Below, in pieces: positions 25,295 through 34,032 of a stretch of 64,000 nt of DNA (within the stretch, counting starts at the first letter, position 1; each line of letters opens with the position of its first letter). The stretch is from Chryseobacterium endalhagicum (GTDB lineage: Bacteria; Bacteroidota; Bacteroidia; Flavobacteriales; Weeksellaceae), in contig NZ_JAELVM010000001.1 of assembly GCF_016745235.1 (NCBI RefSeq), positions 2,245,856 to 2,309,855 on the forward strand, read 5' to 3'. Below the pieces are notes generated by a model. The model did not search any database. It had not been told where the DNA came from and was given only the letters and a program-made list of their open reading frames with translations. Position numbers and translations under genes: made by a program.

Positions 25295-26620
25295 TTAAAT
25301 TTTATTAATATTGCTCTCGATTTTATCTAAAGCTAATTGAATTTCTTCCTGGGTAACATTCAGATGCGGTCTGAAACGAAGTGACTGATCTCCACATGGA
25401 AGAATGATCAATCCGTCCTTGAAAAGCTCGTTCATTAAATGGTTTCTCTGCTCTGCCGAAGGAAGATCAATAGCACACATAAGGCCTCTTCCTCTTGCAT
25501 TTGAAATCTTTTCAGGATATTTCTGAGCAAGTTCTTTTAATCTTTCCAGTAAATAATCTCCTACCACTCTTGCGTTTTCTACAAGGTTTTCTTTCTCAAT
25601 CACTTCCATTACCAACTGGAAACGAAGCATATCGATAAAGTTTCCTCCGAAAGTAGAATTGATTCTTGAGCTTTCTCTGAAAACGTTATTCGGGATTTCA
25701 TCGAATTTTTCTCTGTTCGCTAAAACTCCGCAAACCTGTGCTTTTTTACCGAAAGAAATAATATCCGGCTTAGCTGTGAAATGCTGGAATGCCCACATTT
25801 TTCCTGTGATAGCGATACCTGTCTGCACTTCATCAAAAATTAGAAGGATCTCATTCTGATCACACAGTTTTCTTAAACCTAATAAAAATTCGTCTCTGAA
25901 GTGATTGTCACCACCTTCAGCCTGGATAGGCTCAATGATGATACAAGCCACTTTATCAGGGTTCATCAGGATGGCTTCTTCGATCTGTACCAAAGCTAAT
26001 CTTTCGTTCTTGATGGTTTCCTCTAAATTCTCTTCCGTGATAGGGAAAGATAATTTAGGGTTTAAGATTCTTGGCCATTCGAACATTGGGAAATACTGAT
26101 ATTTTCTAGGATCTGAAGTATTGGTCAGGCTTAAAGTATAACCGCTTCTTCCGTGAAATGCCTGTCTGAAATGGATACAGATTCCGGCTTCCGTCTGAAG
26201 TCCTTTTTCGAAGTTTTTACGGGTTTTCCAGTCGAAGCAGGCTTTCATAGCATTTTCTACGCCTAAGCTTCCTCCTTCAATGAAGAATGCATACTGCAGT
26301 TCTTCAGGGATCACTACTCTTTCAAAAACTTCAAGGAAATGAGCATACTCTTCTGAATAAACGTCTGCCAAAGTAGGCTTATTAACAGCCATTCTTCCCA
26401 GCCATTCTGATCTTTCTAAAAGATAAGGGTGATTATATCCAATGGAAGCTGATGCAAACATAGAGAACATATCCAGATACTCTTTGTCTGTAAGCTTGTC
26501 ATACAGCCATGATCCGTGGGATTTTTCAATATCCATCACGAAATCAAAACCGTCTGCCAAAACGTGTCTTCCTACTGTTTCTTTAACTTTATTTGCTTTT
26601 ATATCAATTGTTTGTTCCAT
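25295..26620 (-). CDS. lat: L-lysine 6-transaminase
   Basis: The 441-residue protein is a class III PLP-dependent aminotransferase that moves the epsilon-amino group of lysine to 2-oxoglutarate, giving alpha-aminoadipate semialdehyde. Hallmarks are EGGSLGVENAMKACFDWKTR, the AFHGRSGYTLSLTNT loop, IIEPIQAEGGDNHFRDEFL, LIFDEVQTGIAITGKMWA and the PLP lysine in SFGKKAQVCG. The Lat subfamily is supported by these phrases and by the upstream semialdehyde dehydrogenase gene, which would take its product onward. Confidence 0.92.
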   Translation of the reverse strand: MEQTIDIKANKVKETVGRHVLADGFDFVMDIEKSHGSWLYDKLTDKEYLDMFSMFASASIGYNHPYLLERSEWLGRMAVNKPTLADVYSEEYAHFLEVFERVVIPEELQYAFFIEGGSLGVENAMKACFDWKTRKNFEKGLQTEAGICIHFRQAFHGRSGYTLSLTNTSDPRKYQYFPMFEWPRILNPKLSFPITEENLEETIKNERLALVQIEEAILMNPDKVACIIIEPIQAEGGDNHFRDEFLLGLRKLCDQNEILLIFDEVQTGIAITGKMWAFQHFTAKPDIISFGKKAQVCGVLANREKFDEIPNNVFRESSRINSTFGGNFIDMLRFQLVMEVIEKENLVENARVVGDYLLERLKELAQKYPEKISNARGRGLMCAIDLPSAEQRNHLMNELFKDGLIILPCGDQSLRFRPHLNVTQEEIQLALDKIESNINKI

Positions 26621-26636
26621 AATTAACTGTGTTTGA

Positions 26637-26716
26637 TTTAAAAATTGAATGATTAAAAAGATTTAAACATTCCAGGTTATTAATTTTTAAATTTTTAAAT
26701 CGTTAAATGATTTAAA
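26637..26716. repeat. Imperfect A/T-rich inverted repeat between amaB and lat
   Basis: About 32 bases at 26637-26668 and 26685-26716 are imperfect reverse complements made of TTTAAA-rich units. They fill most of the 105-base gap inside the amaB-lat transcript. The pattern resembles the arms at 24.6-24.9 kb but is less regular. Confidence 0.45.
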
Positions 26717-26725
26717 TTAGAATTT

Positions 26726-28276
26726 TTACAGGTCAAATTTAATTCCTTGTGCTAAAGGAAGTTGAGCTGTATAATTTATTGTATTGGTTTGTCTTCTCAT
26801 ATAGTATTTCCAAACGTCTGAACCGGATTCTCTTCCGCCTCCTGTTTCTTTTTCACCACCGAAAGCACCCCCGATTTCAGCACCTGAAGTTCCGATGTTT
26901 ACGTTAGCAATACCACAGTCTGAACCTGCATGAGAAAGGAATAATTCTGCCTCTCTTAAATTCTGGGTCATGATAGCGGATGACAATCCCTGAGGAACAT
27001 CGTTCTGGATGGCAATAGCCTCCTCCAATGTTTTGTATTTGATCAGATACAAGATCGGCGCGAAAGTCTCGTGCTGAACGATCTCATATGAATTTTTAAC
27101 TTCTGCGATACACGGCTTCACATAGCATCCGGATTCGTAATCTTTTCCGCTTAAAACACCGCCTTCAACCGCGAATTTTCCACCTTCTTTTTTACATTTT
27201 TTGATGGCCTCTTCATATTGGTTTACTGCATCTACATCGATAAGCGGTCCTACATGGTTATTTTCATCCAATGGATTTCCGATTTTCAACTGGCCGTAAG
27301 CTTTTACCAATCTTGTTTTTACTTCATTGTAAACGCTTTCGTGGATGATCAGTCTTCTTGTAGACGTACATCTCTGACCAGCCGTTCCTACAGCTCCGAA
27401 AACTGCTCCGATGATGGACATATCGATATCTGCATCTTTAGAAATAATAATGGCGTTGTTTCCACCTAATTCAAGGATAGATTTCCCGAATCTTTCTGCC
27501 ACTTTAGAAGAAACCATTCTTCCCACTCTTGTAGAACCTGTGAAAGAAACCAGGGAAACTCTTTTGTCATCAACCAGTTTCTGCCCGATCTCATGGTCAG
27601 CAACCAATACACTTGAAATACCTTCAGCAAGATTATTCTCTTTCAGTACTTCAGACATAATGTTCTGACATGCGATAGCACACAATGGTGTTTTTTCTGA
27701 CGGCTTCCAGATGGTAACGTTCCCGCAGATCCATGCTAAAGCGGTATTCCAGGCCCATACGGCAACCGGAAAGTTGAAAGCGGTAATGATTCCTACCACG
27801 CCAAGCGGATGGTACTGCTCATACATTCTGTGACCAGGTCTTTCTGAATGCATGGTATAACCGTGAAGCTGCCTTGATACTCCCACTGCGAAATCACAGA
27901 TATCAATCATTTCCTGAACTTCACCCAGACCTTCCTGAAGGGATTTACCCATTTCGTAAGAAACAAGTTTTCCAAGGTCATCTTTATATGCTCTTAATTT
28001 CTGGCCTAACTGCCTAACGATCTCACCTCTTTTAGGAGCAGGGATCGATCTGAATTCCTGAAACGCCTTCTGAGCCGTCTCAATTACTTTGTCATAATCA
28101 CTTTCTCCGGAAGTCTTAATTTTAGCAATTAGTTTGCCGTCTACGGGTGAAAAACTTTCTATTGTTTTCCCCGAAGCAAAATATTTACCGCCCACTGAAG
28201 TCCCTTTGTTTTCTTCTTTAATACCAAGGTTTTTAAGTGTTTTTTCGATTCCGAAATCCTTTACTTTTTTAGACAT
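26726..28276 (-). CDS. amaB: L-aminoadipate-semialdehyde dehydrogenase (ALDH7 type)
   Basis: The 516-residue NAD-dependent aldehyde dehydrogenase would oxidise aminoadipate semialdehyde (in equilibrium with piperideine-6-carboxylate) to alpha-aminoadipate. Typical phrases are FNFPVAVWAWNTALAWICGN, WKPSEKTPLCAIACQNI, SFTGSTRVGRMV, the Glu motif ILELGGNNAIIISKDAD and the catalytic Cys in GTAGQRCTSTRRL. The C-terminal NIGTSGAEIGGAFGGEKETGG is characteristic of the ALDH7/antiquitin group. It is the first gene of the unit with lat and has its own promoter. Confidence 0.93.
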   Translation of the reverse strand: MSKKVKDFGIEKTLKNLGIKEENKGTSVGGKYFASGKTIESFSPVDGKLIAKIKTSGESDYDKVIETAQKAFQEFRSIPAPKRGEIVRQLGQKLRAYKDDLGKLVSYEMGKSLQEGLGEVQEMIDICDFAVGVSRQLHGYTMHSERPGHRMYEQYHPLGVVGIITAFNFPVAVWAWNTALAWICGNVTIWKPSEKTPLCAIACQNIMSEVLKENNLAEGISSVLVADHEIGQKLVDDKRVSLVSFTGSTRVGRMVSSKVAERFGKSILELGGNNAIIISKDADIDMSIIGAVFGAVGTAGQRCTSTRRLIIHESVYNEVKTRLVKAYGQLKIGNPLDENNHVGPLIDVDAVNQYEEAIKKCKKEGGKFAVEGGVLSGKDYESGCYVKPCIAEVKNSYEIVQHETFAPILYLIKYKTLEEAIAIQNDVPQGLSSAIMTQNLREAELFLSHAGSDCGIANVNIGTSGAEIGGAFGGEKETGGGRESGSDVWKYYMRRQTNTINYTAQLPLAQGIKFDL

Positions 28277-28300
28277 AAAATGTTTACTTTTCGTTTCCTC

Positions 28301-28330
28301 TAAAGATAGAAATATTATGCGAACCTCAAA
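28301..28330 (-). promoter_or_regulatory. amaB promoter
   Basis: On the minus strand TTTG (28327-28330) and TATCTTTA (28301-28308) are 18 bases apart, one base off the consensus -7 box and 24 bases before the start codon. It diverges from the small-membrane-protein promoter. Confidence 0.65.
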
Positions 28331-28356
28331 ATTTTAATTTTTAAGGAGTTTTTTTA

Positions 28357-28387
28357 TTTGGAATCATTATAAACATGCTTATCTTTG
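28357..28387 (+). promoter_or_regulatory. Promoter of the 50-residue membrane protein
   Basis: TTTG (28357-28360) and TATCTTTG (28380-28387) are 19 bases apart, an exact Bacteroidota promoter, with the start codon 25 bases downstream. Confidence 0.75.
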
Positions 28388-28412
28388 TAGGGTAATCTTT
28401 TGACAATCAGAA

Positions 28413-28565
28413 ATGGAAAATTCATCAGAAAATAACAATTCAAAATTTAAGAAGTGGTTTAAGCGTGTAGGTTGGGCAGGATTTGCTTTTTTCACCATCA
28501 AAGGTTTGATTTGGCTCGTGATATTCTACTTTGGAGCAGACACTCTTCAGAGTTGTATTAAATAA
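28413..28565 (+). CDS. Small single-span membrane protein
   Basis: A 50-codon ORF starts MENSSENNNSKFKKWFKRVG and continues with one hydrophobic helix (WAGFAFFTIKGLIWLVIFYF, residues 21-40) before the end TLQSCIK. It has an exact promoter upstream and a strong hairpin terminator beginning two bases after the stop, so it is a complete, independent transcription unit. The positively charged N-terminus predicts an inside orientation. Function unknown. Confidence 0.75.
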   Translation: MENSSENNNSKFKKWFKRVGWAGFAFFTIKGLIWLVIFYFGADTLQSCIK

Positions 28566-28566
28566 A

Positions 28567-28597
28567 AAAGCAGAGAAAATTTCTCTGCTTTCTTTTT
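28567..28597 (+). terminator. Intrinsic terminator of the small membrane-protein gene
   Basis: AAAGCAGAGAAA pairs with TTTCTCTGCTTT to give a long stem followed by CTTTTTG. The loop must open a few terminal A-T pairs. Confidence 0.8.
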
Positions 28598-28678
28598 GTA
28601 TAAGGTTATTTGAATGGTTGTCTTTTTAACGCAAAATTTATTCCGGATTGCTCCTCACTATTTCGCCGTTTTACCTTC

Positions 28679-28873
28679 TTACCCATCCTCTTTCTTTTTC
28701 CTTCCTGAATTGACCAGACTTTGGTGCAGCAGATACTCAATCTGCCCGTTTACGCTCCTGAATTCATCATTCGCCCACTTTTCCACAAGCTTGTAAGTAG
28801 ACTCATCAATCCTTATGACAAATGATTTTTTGCCTTTGTTTTCGGAAGTTCCTGGAGTTTTTTCTGATTTCAT
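28679..28873 (-). CDS. Arc-type ribbon-helix-helix protein
   Basis: The 64-residue protein has a basic, flexible N-terminus and then KKSFVIRIDESTYKLVEKWA followed by NDEFRSVNGQIEYLLHQSL. This is the strand-helix-helix of Arc/MetJ-type DNA-binding proteins that dimerise through the strand. Similar small proteins occur next to SPFH-domain genes in related bacteria, as here (the SPFH gene lies 300 bases upstream on the same strand). The target is unknown. Confidence 0.85.
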   Translation of the reverse strand: MKSEKTPGTSENKGKKSFVIRIDESTYKLVEKWANDEFRSVNGQIEYLLHQSLVNSGRKKKEDG

Positions 28874-29174
28874 TGTCTAGATTTTCAATAATTTATTTTA
28901 GTATAGAAGTCTGGAAATTCCACACAATAAATTTTCATTATTAATTACCCGGTGCAGATTTTAAATCCTTGTATTTCGGAAATAAGTGAAACGTCTTTGT
29001 TTATCTTAGTTAAAAAAAATTGAAATCAAGTCTTTGTCTTTCTTTGCGTTTAATAATCACAAAATCAAACAAAACTTCTTTAAATAAAACCAACGCTAAT
29101 AAGATGAACAAGGACATTTCATTTAAAAAAGTAAAACAAAAATATGCAACCGGTTATTCATTACATTTCGGATC
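28874..29174. other. Intergenic region without a supported gene
   Basis: A/T-rich sequence between the ribbon-helix-helix and SPFH genes. It contains one GTCTTTGTCTTTCTTTGCG stretch typical of flavobacterial intergenic filler and a 24-codon plus-strand ORF (29104-29178) that I do not credit. No promoter or terminator is clear. Confidence 0.6.
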
Positions 29175-30041
29175 TTAATTGTACAATGTTCCTGCATTTA
29201 AGATAGGCTGGGCTGCTTTTTCACCGCACAACACAACCATTAAATTACTCACCATGGCTGCTTTTCTTTCGTCATCAAGCTCTACAATATTCTCTTCCGA
29301 CAGTTTTTTCAAAGCTAAATCCACCATTCCCACAGCACCTTCCACAATCTTGGTTCTTGCTGCCACAATAGCGGTAGCCTGCTGTCTCTGAAGCATCGCA
29401 CCTGCAATTTCTGAAGCATAAGCCAAATGCGAAATTCTAGCTTCCTGGATCACAATTCCTGCTTTTGCAAGACGATCCGTAAGTTCCTGCTCCAAAATAG
29501 AATTGATCTTATCGCCTCCTTCCCTTAACGTAATCGGAGCATGATCATCTTCTAAATTATCATACGGAAAGCTCATCGCCAAATGACGTACTGCTGCCTC
29601 ACTCTGCATTCTTACGAAATCTGAGTAACGCTCAACATCAAAAGCCGCTTTATAGGTATCTCCTACTTTCCATACCATAACCACAGCAATTTCAATGGGA
29701 TTACCCATTTTGTCATTCACTTTCAAAGTCTGCCCCTGAAGGTTTTCCGAACGCAGCGACATCTTCTGTGATGAATACAAAGGATTGATAAAAAACAATC
29801 CGTTATCCTTTACCGTTCCCACATACTTTCCGAAAAAATTCAGGACTCTTGAGTGATTCGGCTGAATGATCATCAGGCCTTTCAAAAAGAAACAGAAGAG
29901 TAAGAAACACAGCATAGAAATAATTACATACGTTATACTATGCTCAACTCCGGAAACGAAAAAATAAACAGCACCTGCAAATAAAATCAGACAGAATACT
30001 AATGCTAAATAACCCGACATGGGTTTTAATACTTTTTCCAT
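29175..30041 (-). CDS. SPFH-domain (band 7/prohibitin-like) membrane protein
   Basis: The 288-residue protein has two N-terminal membrane helices (about residues 12-30 and 33-55). An SPFH domain follows, with VLNFFGKYVGTVKDNGLFF, then MGNPIEIAVVMVWKVGDTYK, then VRHLAMSFPYD. A helical part, AKAGIVIQEARISHLAYASE then AGAMLQRQQATAIVAARTKI, is typical of stomatin and flotillin relatives. Such proteins assemble into membrane microdomains and often modulate proteases or channels. No NfeD-type partner is adjacent. Confidence 0.92.
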   Translation of the reverse strand: MEKVLKPMSGYLALVFCLILFAGAVYFFVSGVEHSITYVIISMLCFLLFCFFLKGLMIIQPNHSRVLNFFGKYVGTVKDNGLFFINPLYSSQKMSLRSENLQGQTLKVNDKMGNPIEIAVVMVWKVGDTYKAAFDVERYSDFVRMQSEAAVRHLAMSFPYDNLEDDHAPITLREGGDKINSILEQELTDRLAKAGIVIQEARISHLAYASEIAGAMLQRQQATAIVAARTKIVEGAVGMVDLALKKLSEENIVELDDERKAAMVSNLMVVLCGEKAAQPILNAGTLYN

Positions 30042-30102
30042 GATTGCAATTTTTAATTTGATATTAATTTGATATCATAAAGATATGGATAAGTTTTGAA
30101 TT

Positions 30103-30172
30103 ATGAGTGATGGGTGGTGAGTTTTTTTGCGAGGTGCGGGTTTCGGGTTTCGGGATTCGGGTTTTGAGGTGC
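30103..30172. repeat. Ten in-phase heptamers, left part of a compound array
   Basis: Ten consecutive 7-base units in one phase run 30103-30172. The clearest are GAGGTGC, two GGGTTTC, GGGATTC, GGGTTTT and GAGGTGC from 30131. A looser array of inverted sense lies at 30423-30471. Between them are a GGCT..AGCC hairpin (30199-30227) and a near-perfect heptamer tandem array. Confidence 0.65.
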
Positions 30173-30271
30173 GTAATTTCGTGTTGGAGATATTACTGCT
30201 GGTGGCTTCGGGAGCCTCAGCCGCCAGGTATTTGTCGGTTTTTCAATAGGTCCGGATTTATACCTTCTTCA

Positions 30272-30404
30272 TTTAAAGTTTAAAGTTTAAGGTTTAAGGT
30301 TTAAGGTTTAAGGTTTAAGGTTTAAGGTTTAAGGTTTAAGGTTTAAGGTTTAAGGTTTAAGGTTTAAGGTTTAAGGTTTAAGGTTTAAGGTTTAAGGTTT
30401 AAAG
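30272..30404. repeat. Heptanucleotide tandem repeat, 19 units
   Basis: Exactly 133 bases comprise 19 units of 7: two TTTAAAG, sixteen TTTAAGG, then one TTTAAAG. The homogeneous core with variant units at both edges is what replication slippage gives. It lies between the SPFH gene and the CcsBA gene, so copy number probably varies between strains. Confidence 0.95.
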
Positions 30405-30422
30405 TATTTATCAAAGTTAAAA

Positions 30423-30471
30423 AACCAGCAACAGTAACCCGCAACTAAAAACCACGAAACTCGAACCACAT
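30423..30471. repeat. Seven loose heptamers, inverted partner of the 30103-30172 array
   Basis: Seven consecutive units of the form AACYNNN or ACCNNNN run 30423-30471. Their reverse complement resembles the left array (GTTTCG and TGCGGGT units in common). The pairing is imperfect. Confidence 0.5.
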
Positions 30472-30505
30472 CAAAAAAAATCCCGGAAAATAAATTCCAG
30501 GATTT
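30471..30505 (-). terminator. Intrinsic terminator of the CcsBA gene
   Basis: On the minus strand AAATCCTGGAA pairs with TTCCGGGATTT (one T-G) across a 6-base loop and is followed by a run of T, 22 bases after the stop codon. Confidence 0.85.
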
Positions 30506-30526
30506 CAAATGTTATATGCTAACGTC

Positions 30527-33500
30527 TTATTTTTTATTCAACGTTTTAAATTTAAAGTAAGAAACAGCTGATAAAAGAATCATTGTTCCCAATCCGATGT
30601 ATACCCAGGCCGGAACCGGAACCGGATCTCCTGCTGCGTAAGAGTGAAGCCCGCTCAGGTAATAATTCACCCCGAAATAGGTCATTACCATGGAACAGAA
30701 TGCAAACATCGTTGCTACGTGGAATGCCCATCTGCTTCTCAGTCCCGGAACCAATCTCATGTGAAGTACAAAAGCGTATACCATGATGGAGATGAAAGCC
30801 CAGGTTTCTTTTGGATCCCAGCTCCAGTATCTTCCCCATGATTCATTCGCCCAGATACCGCCTAAGAAGTTTCCGACAGTTAAAGCAAATAGTCCGATCG
30901 TCAGTGACATTTCAGAAACAATCGCCAGTTCTTTCAGGGTTGTATCGTGGTGAAGCTTGTACGTATCTTTATTCGCAATGATAAAGAATACTAAAGAAAT
31001 TACCGCAATAATCATAGATAAGGCGAAGAAACCATAACTGGATGTAATAATTGCTACGTGAACAATCAGCCAATACGATTTCAATACCGGAACAAGCGGC
31101 GTGATCTGAGGATCAAGAGCTGAACCTCCGTGCGCAAATCCCATCATAATAACGGCTACCATAAATCCTGCTGCAGGAATCAGGGCATTTGCGTTTCTGT
31201 AAAGAACAAGCCCGGCGGTAATACCTACCCACGAGATAAAGATAATAGCTTCATATCCGTTACTCCAAGGCGCGTGTCCTGAAATATACCATCTTGCTAC
31301 AAGACCTAAGAAGTGGCAGAAATAGCCAATTAAGCCTACAGCAATGATTATTTTGATTATTTTACTTAAAATTTTATTCGATTTGAATAGGTCTACAAAT
31401 CCTAAGATCAATAGTAACCCACCTATTATCGTATAGAAAATCAATAATTTGAAGTTGATATTCACATCGTTCATGAAAACCTCAAGATCAACTTTGGATT
31501 TTGCAGGAACTACTGCTTTCCCCCATTTCTGCTGATATTCTGAAAGTTTTGCCAATTCAGCATCTGCTTTGCTCCAGTTTCCTGTTTTCTGAGCAGTAAG
31601 GGCTTCTGCAAAGTAAGGTCCCATCACCTGCTGCGATTCCATATCCGGTTCGAATTTCTGGTCAAGCCAGGAATGCCAAGTATGATTCGCATCATTTTTT
31701 ACGGGAACAATTCTCATAAACTGACCGCTGAAGAATTCATTAAAGATCTGTACTCTTTCGTTGACAGAAATGACTTCTTTATCATAATTGGTCTGCTCAG
31801 AAGGTTTTTTACGGAATGCCGTGTTGTAATCATGCTCAAGAAGATAAGTCAGGTTACCGTTGGCATCTGCCGGGAAAAGGTTCATCAGTGAAGTATACCC
31901 TTCATCATCAGCCTTTGTTTTTTTCTTTAATTCATCACCTCCTTTTGTCCCGACTTTGATCATCGGAACCATGGTCCAGCTCGGGGTATCTGTATTGATA
32001 GACAGGAACCACTGGTTAGCCGTAAGGGATTTCCCGTCCGTTCCTTTGAATTCGTCTTTCTTGTATAATTTTCTTAAAACATCCAGTGCTTCCGTGTTGA
32101 TAGGAACAATTCTACCGTCAAAATTCTGTACCAGAAGATATCCGAATTTGTCCGCATGCTCTTTGCTGATTCTGTTTCTCGCAATGATTTCATCGGGAGT
32201 GATAGATTTCATTCTGCTTAGAGGAGCCGCCAGTGAATTCTGTTTTGGAGCCGCACCATCAAGCGGTTGGGCCGTCGGAGCCGGAGCGTGGGAATGATCG
32301 TCTCCTTCCACATGAATATGTTCTCTGCTTCCGTCAGTCGTTCCGTGCGTTTCAATTTTCTGTGCGTTTAAACCTAAATTTAAAAACACTAATAGAACTG
32401 CAGCCGCTTTCTTTTTGTTCACATCGGTCAGCATTTTGTTCAGTTTCCAGAAATGAGTTCCTTTCCAGAAGAAGATCACAAACATTCCCAGGAATAAAAG
32501 TCCGTATCCTATGTAAGAAATAAGGGTTCCCCAGAAATCGTGGTTCACAGAAAGCACGGTTCCCATTCTGTCCGGATCAAAACTTGACTGGAAGAAACGG
32601 TATCCTTTATGGTTTAGAACGTGGTTCATATAAATTTTATAAGGGGTTTCTTTCCCTTCATCGATGATCTTTACGTGGCTTTCATAAGCACTTGGCGATG
32701 AACTTCCCGGATAGGTTTCCATCACGAAATCATCCAGTTTCAGGGCGAAAGGCGTGTTGTATACTTTGGGCCCGAAACCTACCATAATGTTCAGTCCGTC
32801 CATCGTTACCTGCTTGAAGGCATTCGGGTTTCCTTTTTCTACAGACAGGTCAACCATCTGTTTTGTTTTTGGACCCTGAAGCTCTATTCTAAGCACATCA
32901 GGTACCATGGCATCTTTCTTTTTATCCCCTTCGAAAGCCATCAGTCTTCCTTTTTTAAGACCTTCAGGAACAACCAGTTTCAATTCGTTGATCGTGTATA
33001 AACTTCTCAATACCAAAGGCTGAAATTCATCTTTCTTGGTACTTCCGGTAGCCTGTGTTGCCATGGTCATAAATGCCGCGTCAACTGGGGTTTTGATGAA
33101 TAATTTCCCGTCTTCTTTTTTAAACTCTACAGCACCTTCAATCGCTCTGTTGAATGTTACCAGAGTTCCGTTAATGGATTTTGTTTCTCCCGGTTTGATG
33201 TAAATATTCTGTCTTCCGGTAGTTCCTGTAGAAACCAGATGCAGGTATTCCGCACCGTTCGGCTCAGCAATTAAGCTGTCTTTCTTTCTCTGGATATAAT
33301 CTTTTGTAAAAACCTTCACTTCTTTTCCGTGGAAGTCATAGGTAGCTTTAAAATCTTTGTGCAAAGGAGACATCATATAAGGAACATCCTGATAATTAAG
33401 AACATCTCCCTTATCCTCAATCTGGATCTTAAAGAAGTTCTTATCCGTCACGATCTCGTTGGAGGTTTCCCCTTCCCTGATGTGCATGGTCCCTTCAAAA

Positions 33501-33796
33501 CTGATGTATCTGGTAATGGCACCTCCTATAAAAATAAGGATAAAAGCAAGGTGAAATACCAGAACCGGCCATTTTTCTCTTTTCCACAGTCGGTATCTTG
33601 CGATATTTCCTACGAAGTTGAGAATGAGCAGAAACATGATTAATTCAAACCATTTTGCTTCATAAATTAGAGCCTTGGCTGTAGGAGTTCCGTAGTCGTT
33701 TTCTAAGAACGTTGCATACGCCATTGCAAATGCATACACCAGTAACAGCACAGCCATTGTTCTGGTTGAGATAAGAATATCTTGGAGCTTCTTCAT
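30527..33796 (-). CDS. Fused CcsB(ResB)-CcsA cytochrome c synthase
   Basis: At 1089 residues this is a fusion of ResB/CcsB (N-terminal half, with membrane helices near residues 10-30, 50-70 and 78-98 and a large periplasmic domain) and CcsA (C-terminal helices). The haem-handling WWD motif is WGRYWSWDPKETWAF, preceded by GHAPWSNGYEAIIF; His residues for haem lie in the flanking helices. System II synthases attach haem to CxxCH motifs outside the inner membrane, such as the haem-binding protein at 10.6 kb. A His-rich loop (HIHVEGDDHSHAPAP) sits in the middle. The gene is monocistronic. Confidence 0.94.
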   Translation of the reverse strand: MKKLQDILISTRTMAVLLLVYAFAMAYATFLENDYGTPTAKALIYEAKWFELIMFLLILNFVGNIARYRLWKREKWPVLVFHLAFILIFIGGAITRYISFEGTMHIREGETSNEIVTDKNFFKIQIEDKGDVLNYQDVPYMMSPLHKDFKATYDFHGKEVKVFTKDYIQRKKDSLIAEPNGAEYLHLVSTGTTGRQNIYIKPGETKSINGTLVTFNRAIEGAVEFKKEDGKLFIKTPVDAAFMTMATQATGSTKKDEFQPLVLRSLYTINELKLVVPEGLKKGRLMAFEGDKKKDAMVPDVLRIELQGPKTKQMVDLSVEKGNPNAFKQVTMDGLNIMVGFGPKVYNTPFALKLDDFVMETYPGSSSPSAYESHVKIIDEGKETPYKIYMNHVLNHKGYRFFQSSFDPDRMGTVLSVNHDFWGTLISYIGYGLLFLGMFVIFFWKGTHFWKLNKMLTDVNKKKAAAVLLVFLNLGLNAQKIETHGTTDGSREHIHVEGDDHSHAPAPTAQPLDGAAPKQNSLAAPLSRMKSITPDEIIARNRISKEHADKFGYLLVQNFDGRIVPINTEALDVLRKLYKKDEFKGTDGKSLTANQWFLSINTDTPSWTMVPMIKVGTKGGDELKKKTKADDEGYTSLMNLFPADANGNLTYLLEHDYNTAFRKKPSEQTNYDKEVISVNERVQIFNEFFSGQFMRIVPVKNDANHTWHSWLDQKFEPDMESQQVMGPYFAEALTAQKTGNWSKADAELAKLSEYQQKWGKAVVPAKSKVDLEVFMNDVNINFKLLIFYTIIGGLLLILGFVDLFKSNKILSKIIKIIIAVGLIGYFCHFLGLVARWYISGHAPWSNGYEAIIFISWVGITAGLVLYRNANALIPAAGFMVAVIMMGFAHGGSALDPQITPLVPVLKSYWLIVHVAIITSSYGFFALSMIIAVISLVFFIIANKDTYKLHHDTTLKELAIVSEMSLTIGLFALTVGNFLGGIWANESWGRYWSWDPKETWAFISIMVYAFVLHMRLVPGLRSRWAFHVATMFAFCSMVMTYFGVNYYLSGLHSYAAGDPVPVPAWVYIGLGTMILLSAVSYFKFKTLNKK

Positions 33797-34032
33797 GATT
33801 TATTTTACTTGACATGCAAAAATAAGGATGATAAACTATAAAGAGGCTAAAAAAAGCTGTTTTTTGTCATTTTGAGGCCTATTTCAGTTATTTTGAATCG
33901 TTCTTAATAACGGGAAATTCATTAAGGAAAATTCAATTTTTTAAATCATGAAATTCCGGATTCAATATACCTATTTCCGTGATTGAGATCTTCTATCTCA
34001 AAAATGCCATTTCAACAACAACATATTGATTA

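Noticed and set aside
29104..29178. 24-codon plus-strand ORF overlapping the end of the SPFH gene
   Set aside because: No promoter boxes or terminator fit it, and it runs antisense into a secure gene.
30272..30404. Possible CRISPR array
   Set aside because: The repeat unit is 7 bases with no spacers and no cas genes occur; it is a simple tandem repeat.
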